64,000 nt of DNA from contig CM036626.1 in NCBI GenBank assembly GCA_020746105.1, forward strand, positions 19,395,001 through 19,459,000. Reading direction: 5' to 3'. Shown piece after piece: positions 1 through 13,950 of this stretch. Made by a program: the position numbers and the translations under genes. The notes beneath the pieces were generated by a model. That model worked only from the letters and a program-made list of their open reading frames with translations. It made no database searches and was not told where the DNA came from. How positions within the stretch are numbered: position 1 is the first letter of the stretch; each line of letters begins with the position of its first letter. This DNA comes from Trogon surrucura (Eukaryota > Chordata > Aves > Trogoniformes > Trogonidae).

Positions 1-3000
1 GAATAGCCAAGTGTCATGACATGGGCTACTTGCAGAACGAGGCAGTTTATCTCAATATATGAAGTTGGCGATCACTTTTTTTATCATTATACTTCAGATA
101 TGTTTCCCTTGATCAGAGAGGAGAAAAAGGCAAAGCTTAGCAGCAATGCAGCAAGCAAGGGAGCTTTTGTTTCTGGGCTGAACCACAGGACTTAAGATAC
201 CCAGAGATGCTGTTGTTTTTAGGCAGCAGCATCAGTGTAGGTGACTGTTGCTGGATTTCTCTGCTGTCTGTAGCTTCACATAAAAAAATGAGCGTTAAAT
301 CCATATGTGGTTTCCTCCCCAGCCATGTTTTGGGGGGCTGTGGGGTGGGTGGTGATCAGCAGAGGGTACTGGCCCCATGGCAGCTCTCACCTTCCTTCTG
401 CTTGGGCAGAAAGGAGCCTGAGTTAATCTGTTCATGGCCTCTCATTCCTCTTCCTTCCTATATCAGTGTTAATGGCCAAACAAGTGGCAGCTTTCTGCAG
501 CGACTGCTCCATTACACGCTACCGCTGGGTGCGTGGTTATTTGCAAATTCGCTGCAGACCCTCCACAAACTTGAGACGTTTTTTACATTGCCTCTGCGTG
601 CGTGAACACAAATAAACAGGGCCTGCAATTTTGCCTGTATCCAAATCAATCTGCATGCAATTTAAAGCAATATACATATTAAGAACGGATTATTGGAGTA
701 TTCCAGAGGACTAGTTTTGTTTATTGTGGTTTACTTTTAAATACACTTGTCTACTTCCTTTGGTTTTATTTTCCTCCAAAAGATGCACTACTTAGAGTAT
801 TTTATTTTTTTTAAAAAAAATTTGCATTCACAACTATGTGTAAGAACTGGTTTTCTCCTGTTGTCAACTGGGCTGATAAATGCAGGCGTGACTGGGACTT
901 GGCAGAAACAGTGATTGTAAACCCAGCCACATCAAACACCCCTGTAAATGGCACGAAGTGGGAGGTAAAAGGCCAGCCTGGTTGTGCTGGGGTGAAGGAG
1001 AAGGCAAACGGGGGCAGAAGCTCCTGGTAGTGTTTCCCCAGGTCCAAGGGCAGAGCAAACCTCGCGAGCGGGCGAGCGTGGCAGCTGCAGACAGGGTTGT
1101 AGGCAATCGGTGTCAGGAGAAGTGATGAAGGCTGGCATGTCTGGAAATTGCTCTGACAGCCAGGGCCCTATAAAATTTTAATTTGAGAAATGAACCTGTT
1201 CTAAACTTTGAGAGTCGAGCCCTTGCAGCTTTTACTTGGGCAAGATTTTTGCTAAGATAAATGAAAATAGACTTAAGGACTCTGACAGTAGCCAGTGGGC
1301 AAGCCCCTGTCTTGTGTCTGGCAAATAACCCTTTGTAGCCCCGACCTGTGTCGCAAGATTGGGGTCAATAAATAAATATCAGTTTGGTGGAAGCGTGTCT
1401 TGAGTGTCACAGCATTATTAAAAGCCTTTCAGGCTGAGCAAAGGGCAGTTTTGTACTGCTAGTCTCAGAGATGTCGGCCGCCTACAATTTGTGTTTCTGA
1501 TGCCTTTTATGGATTAGTCTCGCTAAGAGCATTATATCAAATATATTATTTTATGTATATATATATATGCAGAGTTTTTTGAGATTTGGCGTGTTCTTTG
1601 TATGGAGAAATTCCTTTCTAAATACAGATTGTGCTGTTAGGAGTCAGCAAATAATTGTCACTGAAGGACACATCTATCTGACTTTGTAGTCAGCTTCAAC
1701 AGAGCAATACCAAACGATCTCAACTGAAGACAAATGCTCACTCAATGCATTCAAACCGATCAGTCCAGCAGACGTTATTTTCAAATACGGATGTAACATC
1801 TTCCCAGTTGATGTGCAGTGCATCTTTGTGAGCTCTACCTACTTTTTAAAATGCAGTATTTGTATTACAGCTATTCTTTCAAATATCTTCTTAATATAAA
1901 CTGGTTCAAACTTAAGTTTTGGGCCCAGTTCTGTTGTCTTTTGCCTCATTTGATGCTGATTTGTCTGATCAATATGAAAAAGGCTGGATTTTGGTCTCAA
2001 TTATATTGTGTGTGTGTCTTAGCAGTACCCATTTGATAGAGAAATCTTATTCATAATTGTGAATGTTAAGCAGAATTTGGCCTCAGTTCCATCTGGGCTG
2101 CAACAGGTCAGACTTAATCTGTGACAGCTTTCTCTTTAGTTTGTTTGATTTAGTCTTGTTTAGCAAAAAAGAAATTCATCAGCTGAATTAAATCATCTCA
2201 AGTGATGCCAGTCAAACCGGGCTGCCTGGAAAACACCCTGATTTTAAGCTTATACATGGCAAAGCTATGCAACCCAGATTTTTTTGTTGGGCACTGGTTC
2301 TGTCTGTGAATCTCTGCCCAGTTTTGGTCCTACTGCTGGACCTAATTGGTGCTGAACTTGCCAACAAGTGTGTGCGAGTCATCTCCTGACTCGTGCGTAC
2401 GTATTACATTAATGTCAGAGAAGCAACAGGACCGCTTTTATAATACTTGAGTGGAAAAATGAATGTAGCTACAGCCGAGTGGATAATCCTGGAGGAAAGA
2501 AGTGTGTGTGGGAGATATTTAGCGTATCTATTGACTGCTGTGGAAGGAGAAACAGTTCTGTATGTCTGAGTCCAGTAGCTTGCAGCAAATGAAACATGTA
2601 CCTTGTGATGCAAAGAGAAGAACTGGATGTTTCGGGTGTGGGGACCATCCCTGTGGGTGAGATGGGAGGGTTGCAAGCCCAAGCGAGCATCATTCAAAGT
2701 GCCCTTCTTCCCTAAACTCATGATATCTGACAGGAAAGCTAAATATAAGGGGGAAAAAAAGAAAAAAAAAAAGGAAAGAAAATGGGATTTTACAGCTATT
2801 GTGCTAATGACACAAAGTTAGAAAAATAAGGAGGCGATGCTCAAAGAGGTCTTTGCTGCATGGTTCGAGGGTGGCATCAATCATTTGCAGTGGCCAGTGC
2901 AGAAAATTCACCAAGGTCTTAATTCCTACTGCGCTTGGTTTCCTTAAAAAAATAAATTGGCTTTCCTCAGAAGCCATACTGCCTTTTCACAGAAAGCAAA

Positions 3001-6000
3001 GGTACAGCTAGGAATAATTACTTTAGCCTTTAGTTTTGAGTGAAGTTTTTCCTCTTCCTCTGCCAAGCAAACAGAAAAAGCACTTGGACTGGTTTAACAT
3101 ACACTACTATCTAAGAAAAAGGAAAATTCAATAGAGATGGAGATAACTTTATTTCTGTCAGCGAAGAAAAATATATTTTTGATCCAATCTATGCTAAACT
3201 TTTCTTTGCAGTTTTTGAGAAATACAAAAAAAAATCTATATATCACACTCTTGGCCAGTACTTGATGACATTAGCCTTCAGTTTTTCCCTCTGTTTTCTT
3301 AGTACCAACAACAAAAAGGTAGAGTGTAAGCTTCTGTGCCAGTAAAGGTAGAGTAGCAGAGTTCCCATGCACCTCATTTTACAATTTGCTTTGACATGAA
3401 GTGAGAAATAACTGAGCACAACCTTTACTACAATAATTGGATTTTTGCCATCAGGAAAAGCTTGTTACAATTGTGTCCTCTGAGAAATAATACACTTTTT
3501 AGATTTAGTTTTATAGAATCCATTCTCTGTAACCTTAGAGGGCTCAAATTCCCGCGAGAGAGATGTGATGTGCTCGGGCTGGATCCTTCTCCAGCCGAGT
3601 CAATAGTCTGTCATCGCTCCATCAGTGGCATCAGGGGGTTTACACCACCACAGCCTAAAATCATTTTGTGAGACACGTCTTAAAAACACAGAGTAATTTT
3701 AGGACAGTCTCCTTTGTCTTCCTCCTTTTTATCTCACTTTTTTGTTGTTGTTGTTTCAGGTCATACCGTTTCGCTAGTGATTCTTCTCCGTTTGTGCAAC
3801 TTCCCTGAAAAATTATAGGAAAACTTAAGAAATTCCAAAATCTGCGTGGATATTGCACCCAAAAACATGTCAGTTAGGCTATGAGGGTCAGAGTTTAAGG
3901 ATGAGTGGGCTTTGTGAGCTGGGGATAGGTCCTTTTAGTTTTAGGATGTCAAGTGGTTTGAAATTGCCTTTGGTGCTTCTCTCCATTGTACATGGGGTCC
4001 CCAGTCCAAGAAATTGTGTAATTATATGCATGTCATTAAACATGAAAGTAATTTCATACATTTCATTAGTACTACCAAATGCTACTTCACCATATGCATT
4101 GATTATGATCTACAGGTTTTTCAAAGATTATTTTTTTGCCATTGTCCAACCTACAGTTGAAATGAAATTAACATTTTTTTTTAAAAATATATAAAAATTT
4201 GCTCTGATTTCCTTGTCATACAGATCTATACTCTTAGTAACATTGCTGATATGTTCACCAGAACTTTGAGTATGTGAGACGTCAAAAATCATGTCTCCAC
4301 AAATATTCTAGTAGGATTGTGTTGTCATTTAAAGTATTTTAACTGCACGTTAAATTGTAACACGCGGAGGGCCATTATGGTAACGTTTCAGTTATCATTT
4401 TTAAAAATAAGTAGTAAAATTTTCCACTTTGCAATAAGACTGCTGTGTGTAAGGAGCAAACAGAGCTACTCAACGTGTGTGAGCTGATTAAAATCGAGCT
4501 GCAAGGACAATGGGCCATAACAGCTTGTGGAAGTGAGAAAAATCAGTGGAAAATGTGCAAGTGCTTGGACTTTCCAACCAGTAAGTTCCCACTCTGAAAT
4601 CTTTGGATTCTCAGAAACCTCCAGCCACCTGACAGGTTGAATCTGATGAGGCACTGGGCACATTCACACTGCTTTGGAGTCAGTAGCAAATATCTCTCGT
4701 TGGCGTTAGTGGGAGCAAAATTGGGCGTTGAATTATTAACCACCTACAATGGTAGGAACCTCTTTTATTTAAGTATAACAAATGTGAGATTAGAAGTGTG
4801 AGGTGGTGGCAACGAGGCATTTTGAGTAGAGGGAGATGCATATTAAGTTAAAGTGCCTTGTACTCAAAATCAATTCGAATTTACTTCAGACTTTGCATAA
4901 CCTACTCTTCGGTGCTATACAAATGTCTTGATAGGCTCATTAAAATCTGGAAAATGGGAGAGAAAATCGTAAGATCAAAGACTCGGGAAAGAGTGGAAAT
5001 AAAAGTCTGTAACTGAAATGTGAAGTTAGAGTGGATCAGTGAGAATTTTGAGTTTCAATTTCTTTCACTTTGTGGGTTTATCGCATACTAACTGGTACTT
5101 CATAATTTTTTATGTAGTAGAACATATATGTTACAACTTATTTATTCAGATTTTTTGCAGGTTTTTTTCCCCTCTGTTCTACTTGTGTAGCTCATAGCAA
5201 AGACCCCCATGATGTCTTTTATAGAAGACCCAACTTCAGTAAATCCATGAGAAATACTGATTTTTCTGTGCTCCTTTCAATGTGTGACCTTGAAAGCCAG
5301 AAGAGAGAGAGAGTACTCTGATTTGGAGGAACCCCTTATGAGCTAAATGGCCATCTCCTCCTAGAAATAAATTGCAAATGTGATTTACTTTGTCAGGGGA
5401 TGTGCATTAATTTGTTTTTCAAAACGCTCTTCTGACTTGCTGCTAAGCACCACGTCTGATGAATAAATATTTCGACTGCCTGTTCTTGTCTGCCGTGAAA
5501 CGGACGCTACAACCGGCAGCATTTTACTTACTCCTGCATACCCAAGCCACAATATCTGCTGTACCACTGAGGGTAAATCTTGGCTCTCATCCTTAAGGAT
5601 ACCTTGAAATGTGACTTTTATTCTGATGAAAGAGTTTTGGTTGAAACTCCTATTTACTCCCCAATTTGATAGAGCGAGATTGAGATTTTCCTTATCGTTA
5701 TTGTACGGTGTAAAACAAATTGCTTCATATTATGATTCCCTCCACTTTAAATTGTTCCATTGTTTGGACTAGAGCTGGCTGACAGTTTCTTCATTTATCT
5801 TTTGCACACTAATGCTGCAGTGGACATATTCGAGGCATTAGGCTGGTGTTGACTTGTCAACCTTGACCTTCTGCCACATTAGCTCATTGCAAACCTGACA
5901 TTCTTCATTTCTCAGTCGTAGATTATTTTTTTTTTTCTGAGTTCTGAGCCAATATTAGCCACCACTCTTTATGTGAAAGTTATACGGACATGTATCAAAA

Positions 6001-7368
6001 ACCATCATACAGCATTTTCTTTCTCACATTGGATCTCTATTCACCAACGTAAATTCTATATCAGAAACACATATCTCATCATTCACAGCTTGTAACAAAA
6101 TTTAATTATTATTCCTCTTGGCTCTGATTTATAGACTTGGTCTGCCTTAGTGACAGCTCTTACACAACAGACCAGGCCATACAGGCCATTGACATTAGTA
6201 GTGAGTTCTTGGAACTTAGTGATCAGAAGTAGTCTGTGTTGGATGTGCCGGTGGTTTCTTCTAAAAATTGGCTTGGCTCAACTTCGTATTTAAGCTTCAT
6301 TTTAGGAAAAGATTGCAGTTGTCAGAGCTGAAATCTGAAGAACCGGGCTTGCAGGATTGCGGCTAATGCAGGTAGGTAAATACTTCCATGGAAAGTGATC
6401 CCACGTTCACTTTAAGTTGGATAAATCTAACCACTCTTTCAAAGCCAGCTGGAGAGGCAGCCAGCATGGTCTTAGATATTTATTTTTTTTTTCCACCAGG
6501 AAGCTGGTCTCACTTCTTGACAACAATTTCTTTCAAACTGTGCATGTTCAGTTGTTGGAACTCTTCTTTTTTCCTAATGGGAGTTAATACCACTGGGAAA
6601 TTCTCACAGCAGTTGTCCCTTTTGAAGGAGAATAGTGTGACTCTCACTAAAAGTTGCCTCTCCAGTTTCCTTACAGGTAGGAAGCCATGGGGGTGGGGGG
6701 GGAAAAAGCACTTTGCAGGAACAAACAAATATAGAAAATCCGCAATGATACTACTCACAGTTGGGGACAGTGGTCTCCCAGGACAGTTCAGTCTCATAGC
6801 CTGACATAACTCACAAACCTCTAAAAATACCACTGCTTGAACAGAAAGTCTCGGGTGGATTGTACAAACCCAAAGCATTTGGGAATCAGCTGCTGAGGGA
6901 ACATAGCAACAAAGGTACTGATTGCAAGTGGAGGGAGAATTGAGGCTAATCTCATCCCATCAGGGAGATTTATCAGTGGTGTCGGCTCAACTCCTGGGTG
7001 AAGAGAAGCTCTTGGAGGAGAGGGAGGTCATCACTGAATCCACATGCAGCTGCTTGGCTGCCAGATGCTCTGCTTTTGATGAGTAAATCACAGCTGTGTC
7101 ACTGAAAATGCAGTGCATGAGGCTCAAATCTGTGCTGTTAAATCCCGATGTCACGTTTTCATTTTACAGGTTATTTTTCTTCTCAGTTCTGTAGAATTTT
7201 TTACTTAAGTTGGTTCTTTCTTCTTTTATCCTGTGTTTGTAGAGATCTTTGTGAGCTAGAGGACCCATGCATGGTTATTCAAGTAGGGGTCGATAAAATG
7301 GTTAAAGTAATGCGGTCTTTAACTGCACAGAATTGCCATTGAAGCCAATGAGAATTTAATATGTTTAA
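1..7368. other. Unique noncoding DNA, no gene seen
   Basis: AT-rich sequence with stops in all six frames at short intervals; the open frames present (for example 207-605) show no family signature and no codon-like composition. It holds small simple repeats: an alternating TA run at about 1552-1569 and an A-rich purine run at 2751-2782. Degenerate pieces of what looks like an ancient amniote interspersed repeat occur near 3570-3665, 4675-4730 and 7335-7360. A tandem AATAAA occurs near 1368 but no exon leads into it. Nothing else could be supported. Confidence 0.6.
2751..2782. repeat. A-rich simple repeat
   Basis: A purine run of three G followed by two long A tracts separated by a single G, then AAGGAAAGAAAA. 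Simple-sequence tract with no adjoining retrotransposon body that I can see, so it is not clearly a poly(A) tail. Confidence 0.7.
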
Positions 7369-7512
7369 ATCACAGAATTACTGAGGCTGGAAAAGACCTT
7401 GGAGATCAAGTCTAGCCTATATCCCAACACCACCACATCAGCTAGACTGTGGTACTAAATGACACATCCAGCCTTTCCTTAAACACCTAAATACCACAGA
7501 ACGTAGCCCTGG
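7369..7512 (-). mobile_element. Old CR1 3' end fragment
   Basis: On the plus strand it starts ATCACAGAATTACTGAGGCT and continues TGGAAAAGACCTTGGAGATC, which is the reverse complement of the CR1 3' untranslated end. The order of blocks (tail, GGAAAAGACCT block, ACATCCAGCC block, AAACACCTAAATACC block) matches avian CR1. It is 5'-truncated, diverged and has no open frame, so it is much older than the three long CR1 copies in this window. The inner boundary is uncertain by about 20 bases. Confidence 0.8.
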
Positions 7513-10500
7513 ATGTAATTGAGTATTGCAAGAAACTTAAAAAGATGTCTAAAATGAAAATCAGGGTCCCCTCCTTTAACTTGGACTAATGTTTCATGGA
7601 TTAATCACTTTTATGGTACTTTATCCCTTAGTGTAGGCTGAGCTGACAAAATGTAATGAGGTGTAATAACACCTTCCCTTCACTAAAAGTTACAAAAATA
7701 AAACAACCTGCCTTTGATGAAACACTTGAATGTTTTAAATTGTTTAAACAACACTCTTGACCTGCACAATCTAGGAAATTGCCAGACTTCTGCAAACAAA
7801 TGTCATGGAATGAGCTACAGCTATTCCACAAAGGCAGGGATTTCAGTGGCATTGCCCAATATCCAAGTTGTTGATTTTGCTTTCCTTCAGAGGCAGTGAC
7901 TAGTGTTATTTGCCTCGTGGTGTGTGGGGAAAAGGTAAACCTGTAAGACCATAAAATTTTGTTGGAATTGGTGTGAATAAGTGTGAAGCCAGGAATAACT
8001 CTAAGAACAGATCCAGGTTCTTGTGCCCGGCAGAGAGAGCAGTGAACTATGACATTACCGCTTGTTATTTTTAGGGTCGCCTTTTGTAATTGCGGTTCTC
8101 GTTTATGAAGAGAGAGTTAACACCTTTTTGTCTGTTTGTGCTATGTCTTTTCCCAAGGGTTTGCCAGACACCATACAAAAACCCACCGACACCCTGAGAT
8201 CTTGTTCAGATAAGGAGGAAAGAACATCTGTCCTCGGCGCATCGCAGATAGCAGAGGAAGGTTAGTGAGATAATCAGGGGAGATTTGAGTGAGAATCAGG
8301 AAAGGGTGGGCAGTTTATAACACCCTAAAATCAGGCTGACTTTGCGATGGCACAAGGTCTGGACATGGCCAGGAGATAAGTTTCTCATGACTCTGCACCT
8401 ACCGTGACGATAAAGCGTCGATCTTTATCGAGGCTGAGCTGTCTCCATAATCTCCTTCCCTGACTGCTAAGCGCTCTGAACAAACCCTGCAGCGAAGGGG
8501 ACAGAAAAGGAATATTTTCAGGCTTGTTCTGAGAAGAATCCTTCTCGCTCAGCACTGCAAGCTGTGGAGGAGGTGACACTCGCCAACTTCTCAGTGGAGC
8601 CCAGACTTCATCCTGGATGCAGGAGAAAGCTGTGATTAGCTGATAGCCGCTTGTTTACACGTAGTGAGAAGTGGAAATTATAATTCCCTTCAAGAGCACT
8701 TCACATCTTTTTTTCTAACTGCAAACCAGATAACTTATTAATCTTTATTGCCATTTTATTCTGTGGAAGGCGCAGATGATGCCATGCAACATTTCGGTCA
8801 TCTCTCGTACTACAGTAACTGTAATTTACATCAAGAGCTGCAAATTGCCAGACCATTGGAAATAGTGTAAAGTAAATGCTTCCTAAAATGCTTTCATATG
8901 AGAGCTAATAGCTGTAATGTAAGTTTCTTGTAACTCAGCTCAGTCTAAACTGATAGTTAATTGGATTGTCATGCTTAGGAGGGTTAAGTATTCAAACATG
9001 TCTAAACTTCATAAAACCTCCTGCACAGAGAGAAAGACAGTATTAGAGCAAAATCAAACCCAAACTTTGAAGCATGTTTGCACAGCAAGCTCAATAAACA
9101 CTTTTGCTGATCTGCGTGAAACCTGCACAATTTAAATGCCATTATTCTTTTTGTCAATGTGCGGGGAGATTTGAGTACTGGTGGAAAAACTAAAAATATT
9201 AAGTTTACTTAATAAAAGCTATTAAAATGGGTGGCATGAAACTGATTTTTTTTTCAGCTGGAATATATACACCGGGGAAAAGCAGGATCTTGAATATTCG
9301 CATTACAGCTCATTGAAAAGGCAATGGGCTATGCAACAAGATTGACAACAAAGGGAAAAATGATGAGGAAAATTGCCTTACTTATCTGCTAGAGTGCTCT
9401 TGACTGCCAACTGTAATTTTATGGTTCATTATATAAAAAAATACCATTAATGTTAGTACTTGTGTATCATAATCATGAGAAGAAGGGAAAAAGTTCATTG
9501 AAATGTGCTCCATTTTTAATCAAGACACTATAATTGTGTGGTTTTCAGGCATCATCAATTTCCATCAATTTTACTGCTGCAAAAATAATGTGCTGCTATA
9601 GTTCTTGCAAAGGTCAATTCCTGCATGAGGTACATCGACTGCGGGGATGTAAACTGTAAATAAACAGCAGCATAATTTATCTTCTCTGATATTACTTGAT
9701 TCATCACGAGCTGTAAGTTGATAAGCGAAGAAAATGGAATCGCCGGTTTTAAATTTCGTGGTGCATCAGATAACTTAGAAATTACAGGAACTTTGGTTAT
9801 ATAAATGTTGTTATATGAAATGTCAGGCAACAGCCAATATTAGCATTGCAGAGCCAATATTACATAGCAAATGTATCTGTCAACGGAGCTGGGGGCTTAC
9901 AGTAGTCTTGAAAAACGCGGAGCAGATAGAAATTGTCTGAAACAACGACAGGCTCTGCGCAGGCAGGTGTTGTGTGGCTCAGAACGACTTTGCCCATCAG
10001 GAAATTTGGGATCCTCGCCCCTGAGGGGAGCAGTGGCACTACTAACCCAAACACCCCGTCTCTCTTTGAAAATGAAGGAGTTTAGTGACGTGTCAGGATA
10101 CGAGGGAAGTTTTGTGCTTAACAAGTTTTCTGAGTTAATGATTGTATTATTCCAGTAGAATGACAAGGAGTGGGTCTACAGCGAAACCTCAGTCCCGGTG
10201 CAGCCCCAGAGCAGAGAGTCCCTTTCCCAAGGATGTTCTTGACAAACCAGAGCTGACTCCCAGATGATATTTTCCTGGGTAGGGGACGCTCAGGCTTGGT
10301 TTCTGCTGTGACTTTGTGTTTGAGGCTGACCTTGAGCAATGGCTGCTCTTTTCTCCTGGGAATGTGCTCTGAGTTTTGAAGCCTGGGTAAGTTCAGTTTT
10401 GTCTGAGAGTTACAACTGGCCAACAAAGCGCAAAAAGTTCATGACAGGTACATTGTCAATGTTTTTAAAGGTTGTCCTTCGTCCACTGGTGCGAATACTG

Positions 10501-13500
10501 AAAAGCAATGGATGTGCTTTATGGGAAAACTCCGTTGTAACTGATCCTTTATCCCACTGAACACATCCCTTACTTACAGAATTCCTACTAGTATTTCTTT
10601 TCATGCTCACTCTTGTAAGGTGAATCTAAACTTCTTGCAGTACAATCTGCTTATAGCTGCCCAAGACTGAGGGCATCTCTATTGTTCTTCTCTTGAAAGA
10701 CCCCCCTCCTGAAATAAATCAAGAAAACCCCCAATGCACTAGGAAGGTCTTCTACCTGGGTAGCTTGTATTAGGGCAAGCAAATCATAAAACCAGCATTA
10801 CTTGGATGATGTTTTCATGTGGTATTTCTTCTGTACTGGTGTAATATACTGGGCGGTGCATGATGGAGGAGCTGCTCCTTTCTCCTGACCCCAGTAGAAA
10901 TCAAGGTCTGGGGGAGCACTTTGCAGATCTCCCCTTGAAAACATGGAATTATTCGTAGGGTGTGCTTAGCCTTCCTTGCTTTCCTTGTTACAAATATGTA
11001 ACACATGGTACAGTGCAGGATGTGATAATATATTCTAATGTGATATTTAATGCTGATATTTAAAAACCTGTTCCTGAATATGCACAGTTTAAATTTCACA
11101 TGAATGTACATCCACCACTTTTTTAAAGCAAAAAGTCTTTTAGGCAAAAAGTAGGTTTTATGTCAATCCATTTTTACCCCTTTCTTCAGCTTGTCCATCT
11201 ACAGCAAAATATTTTCTTCATCTTCCACGGGGAAAAAAACCCGAATTATTCTAAAGCAAAGAGTGCTACAGTGTGCGTGTGTGTTTGTTGGTAAGTCAAA
11301 ATACAAACACAGGGAGAAGATATATTCTCATTTGTTTTCCATTCCAGTTTTTAAGTGATATGCTAGGAAGCAATCATAATAAAGAGCTGCAGAAATTATA
11401 TCTCAGTTAGACAGCAGCCTGCTGTTATCTCTAATCTAAGAGGCACTGGATAGAGGTCATCTTCTGATCAATGAAGTGAATTTCATTTTATGGTGCTGAA
11501 AACAGAGAGAGAATGGTACAATCAAGTGCTTTCAAAGAGAAAACAGAAGCAGTCAGAGAGTGATGGAAGAACCATAACAAAAATAAACAGCTTTATTGCT
11601 ATATATAACCTGTTTTACAAGGACTATGTAGTGGAGAAGGAGGATGTTAGCCCCCCAGATATACAGAGTATTTCCAGGATTTATAATCACTTAACCTGCC
11701 CAGGATAGTCTTCTGGACAAATGGGGTTAACACGGTGCACTGCCCCATTCAAAGATTATCTCTTGTAAAAGATAAGCAATTTAGTTTCCAAGCAGAACAC
11801 TTGAGCATGCAATAAAATGCGAATTTTGGGAATCCCCTTGCACAAACGCTGCTGATGGCTTTTCTGGTTCCGAGTCTCCAGAAGCTCTGACACAACCGAG
11901 TTTCTCCCATGGGCTCTAGCTCTCTGGCTAGCTGTGGCTTTTGCCCATATTTTGCTTTTCAAGTGGAATTTGACTTGGCTACATTTTCCTCATGGCACTG
12001 GCTGACACGACTTTGAGTCACTAAGCAATATGGATTGCGAGGCCTGATTAAAAGGTTTGCTGTTGAAGCTTTATAGTTAGTTTAGAATGTTAAGCATGGA
12101 TGTATTGTCACAGCAATTGAGCAAATACTGGATATAAGATCTCATCTGTCCCATAAGTAAGCCTTAAAATGATGTCTGCTCTTCCAGTCAAGAACTGGGG
12201 AAAGGGAAAGAGCATTTATTGTGTTTTGGGGAGTTTGTCTGTGAATGGCCGCCCAGCCAGAAGTTAAAGATACTTTCTCACCGAAATACTGAGTTTCACA
12301 GCAAGCACAGTTGTCTGTGTGAAATGATCCATAGTGTAGCAACCTGGATAATTATCACAAGAAGCAGCAAGATAACCGCTATTGCTAATAGCACATAGGT
12401 GAGCAAGAGGGAAGAGATTGTGTAAATACAGAAAAAAAGAGATTTGAAAAAAGTGTGTTCCAGGAAAAGGGCAACTGTCTGTCACAGCGCACTGGGAAAT
12501 AGTCTGACTTGCTATTTGTGTCTGAGCTATCGATTACACAAGCAAGTTGGACTGGAAACGTTCCTTGGTTAAGATTTTAAGAGCAGCATCAGACTCATTC
12601 CTGTATCCCGAGCAACTGCGAACGGGAAGTTGCTGCTCAGCCAGTAACAGCAATGAGCGGATGGTCACAGACATTCATAAACCAGCTACAGAATAAAGTT
12701 ACAGAAGGAGAGACTTAAAATGGCAGAGCGGCAGCATGCGAAGGAGCCCAGAATTTTAACTTGTCTGCTGTCATTACATCTGTTGGAGGGTGCGCTAGCG
12801 AGGAGCAAGAAAAGGTGAAATAAGGGGTATTGATATATGTATTTGAAAAGACGATGTTCATCCCAAGTAGCAGAGTTTAATTTGCATTAGAACTTATAGC
12901 AGAGATCTTTTATTAATTTTTTTTTTAAAAAAAAAAATCTTGCGCAATTGATGGGATGCTAAAGAAAGACCTTGCTGTCGGCATGGGTTAATCTGGAATT
13001 CCTGGGCATCTTCAGATCCTTGTGCACCAAAACATTAGTTTGCATCAAAAATGTGAACAGTCTATTCGGGAGTTCAGAAAACTGCAAGAGCGAGTGAACT
13101 AAAATGCCTCCAATTTCTACGGCTTGCAAACTTCAAAAACCGTAATTGTGCTGGAAGTCTTTGATCTCAATATTACTCTTTATTGCCTTTGAAGCCAAAA
13201 GGATAGGGCTATTGCAGTGGGATCCTGAGGTTTCAAGTGTTAATTCCCCATGGCCATGTCTCAGGTACATGGTGTTAGCTATTGACCACAGGCCACTAAA
13301 AATGCAACCGTATGTAGAGAGTGTTTTCTTATTAAAGGAAGTTTCACAGATCAGTGATTTCAGCACAGATTGTTTTTTACCAACAAAGGGGTCGCTGGGG
13401 TTCACTAACACACAGGACCTCTGGAAGGTGTTTTCTAGAACAGATGAAAAAAAATCACAGATTTTTAAATAATCAACAGTTGCAGCTGAGTGGGAGTTAA

Positions 13501-13519
13501 AATAATGTCAAGAATTACA
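7513..13519. other. Unique noncoding DNA, no gene seen
   Basis: No recognizable coding exon or repeat body. Open frames (longest about 110 codons near 10815-11147, minus strand) lack any protein signature. A short GT-rich tract lies at about 11270-11292. The stretch 8380-8600 keeps more CpG dinucleotides than its surroundings and contains a perfect inverted repeat, described separately. The stretch 8780-9250 is AT-rich with several TAAT cores and might be a conserved noncoding element, but sequence alone cannot show that. Confidence 0.55.
8408..8430. repeat. Perfect 8-bp inverted repeat with 7-nt loop
   Basis: The left arm CGATAAAG (8408-8415) and right arm CTTTATCG (8423-8430) are perfect reverse complements around the spacer CGTCGAT. 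Each arm carries a GATAA core, so the site presents two GATA-type sequences facing opposite ways. A hairpin in RNA or a paired factor site is possible, but chance formation is not excluded. Confidence 0.55.
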
Positions 13520-13950
13520 TATAAAACAGCAGCTTTGGTGCTTAAGAAGGAGTCCTTAAAGGGGGAGGTTGGCAAGGGGCTCGGCTGGAACGCTGGGAAT
13601 CTCTGCCGGCCCCTGAGATGGGACTTAACACCATAAATTGGTACCTATACATAAATTGGTCTGCCTTCATACACCAGGAGTGGAGAAGAAAAATGGAAAG
13701 GGCTGCATTTATATGACTTGTAAAATATTCATTTATGTGCTGTGCTTGAGGAGAATCGATCCCGGGAGAGTGCGAGATTTCTCCATCTCAGTCAAATTAG
13801 ATTAGAGGTAAAGAGCTGAGTGGGAGAGAATGTCACAGGGGTGGCAAGGGGGCGAGGCGGTGCGGGCGTGCGCTCGCCCCCGAGTCCTGAACGGGGCAGG
13901 GGGTCGTTAGAAGGGCTGAGACTGAAAAGAGATCGAGGCGTGAGCAAGTA
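13520..13950 (+). promoter_or_regulatory. TATA-like motif followed by small CpG-rich block
   Basis: A TATAAAA motif lies at about 13520-13526. After it come CpG-bearing segments near 13578-13610 and 13755-13775, then a GC-rich block at about 13834-13950 with roughly eleven CpGs in about 110 bases, far denser than the surrounding AT-rich DNA. A splice-donor-like GC/GTGAGC lies at about 13937-13944. This arrangement could be a small promoter with a noncoding first exon. A 60-codon open frame through the block (13820-14002) is Arg/Gly-rich as expected from GC-rich DNA and is not recognised. The block may equally be a decayed GC-rich repeat. Confidence 0.25.

Noticed and set aside
207..605. 132-codon open frame, plus strand
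   Set aside because: No recognised family and no splice or promoter context; composition looks like translated noncoding DNA.
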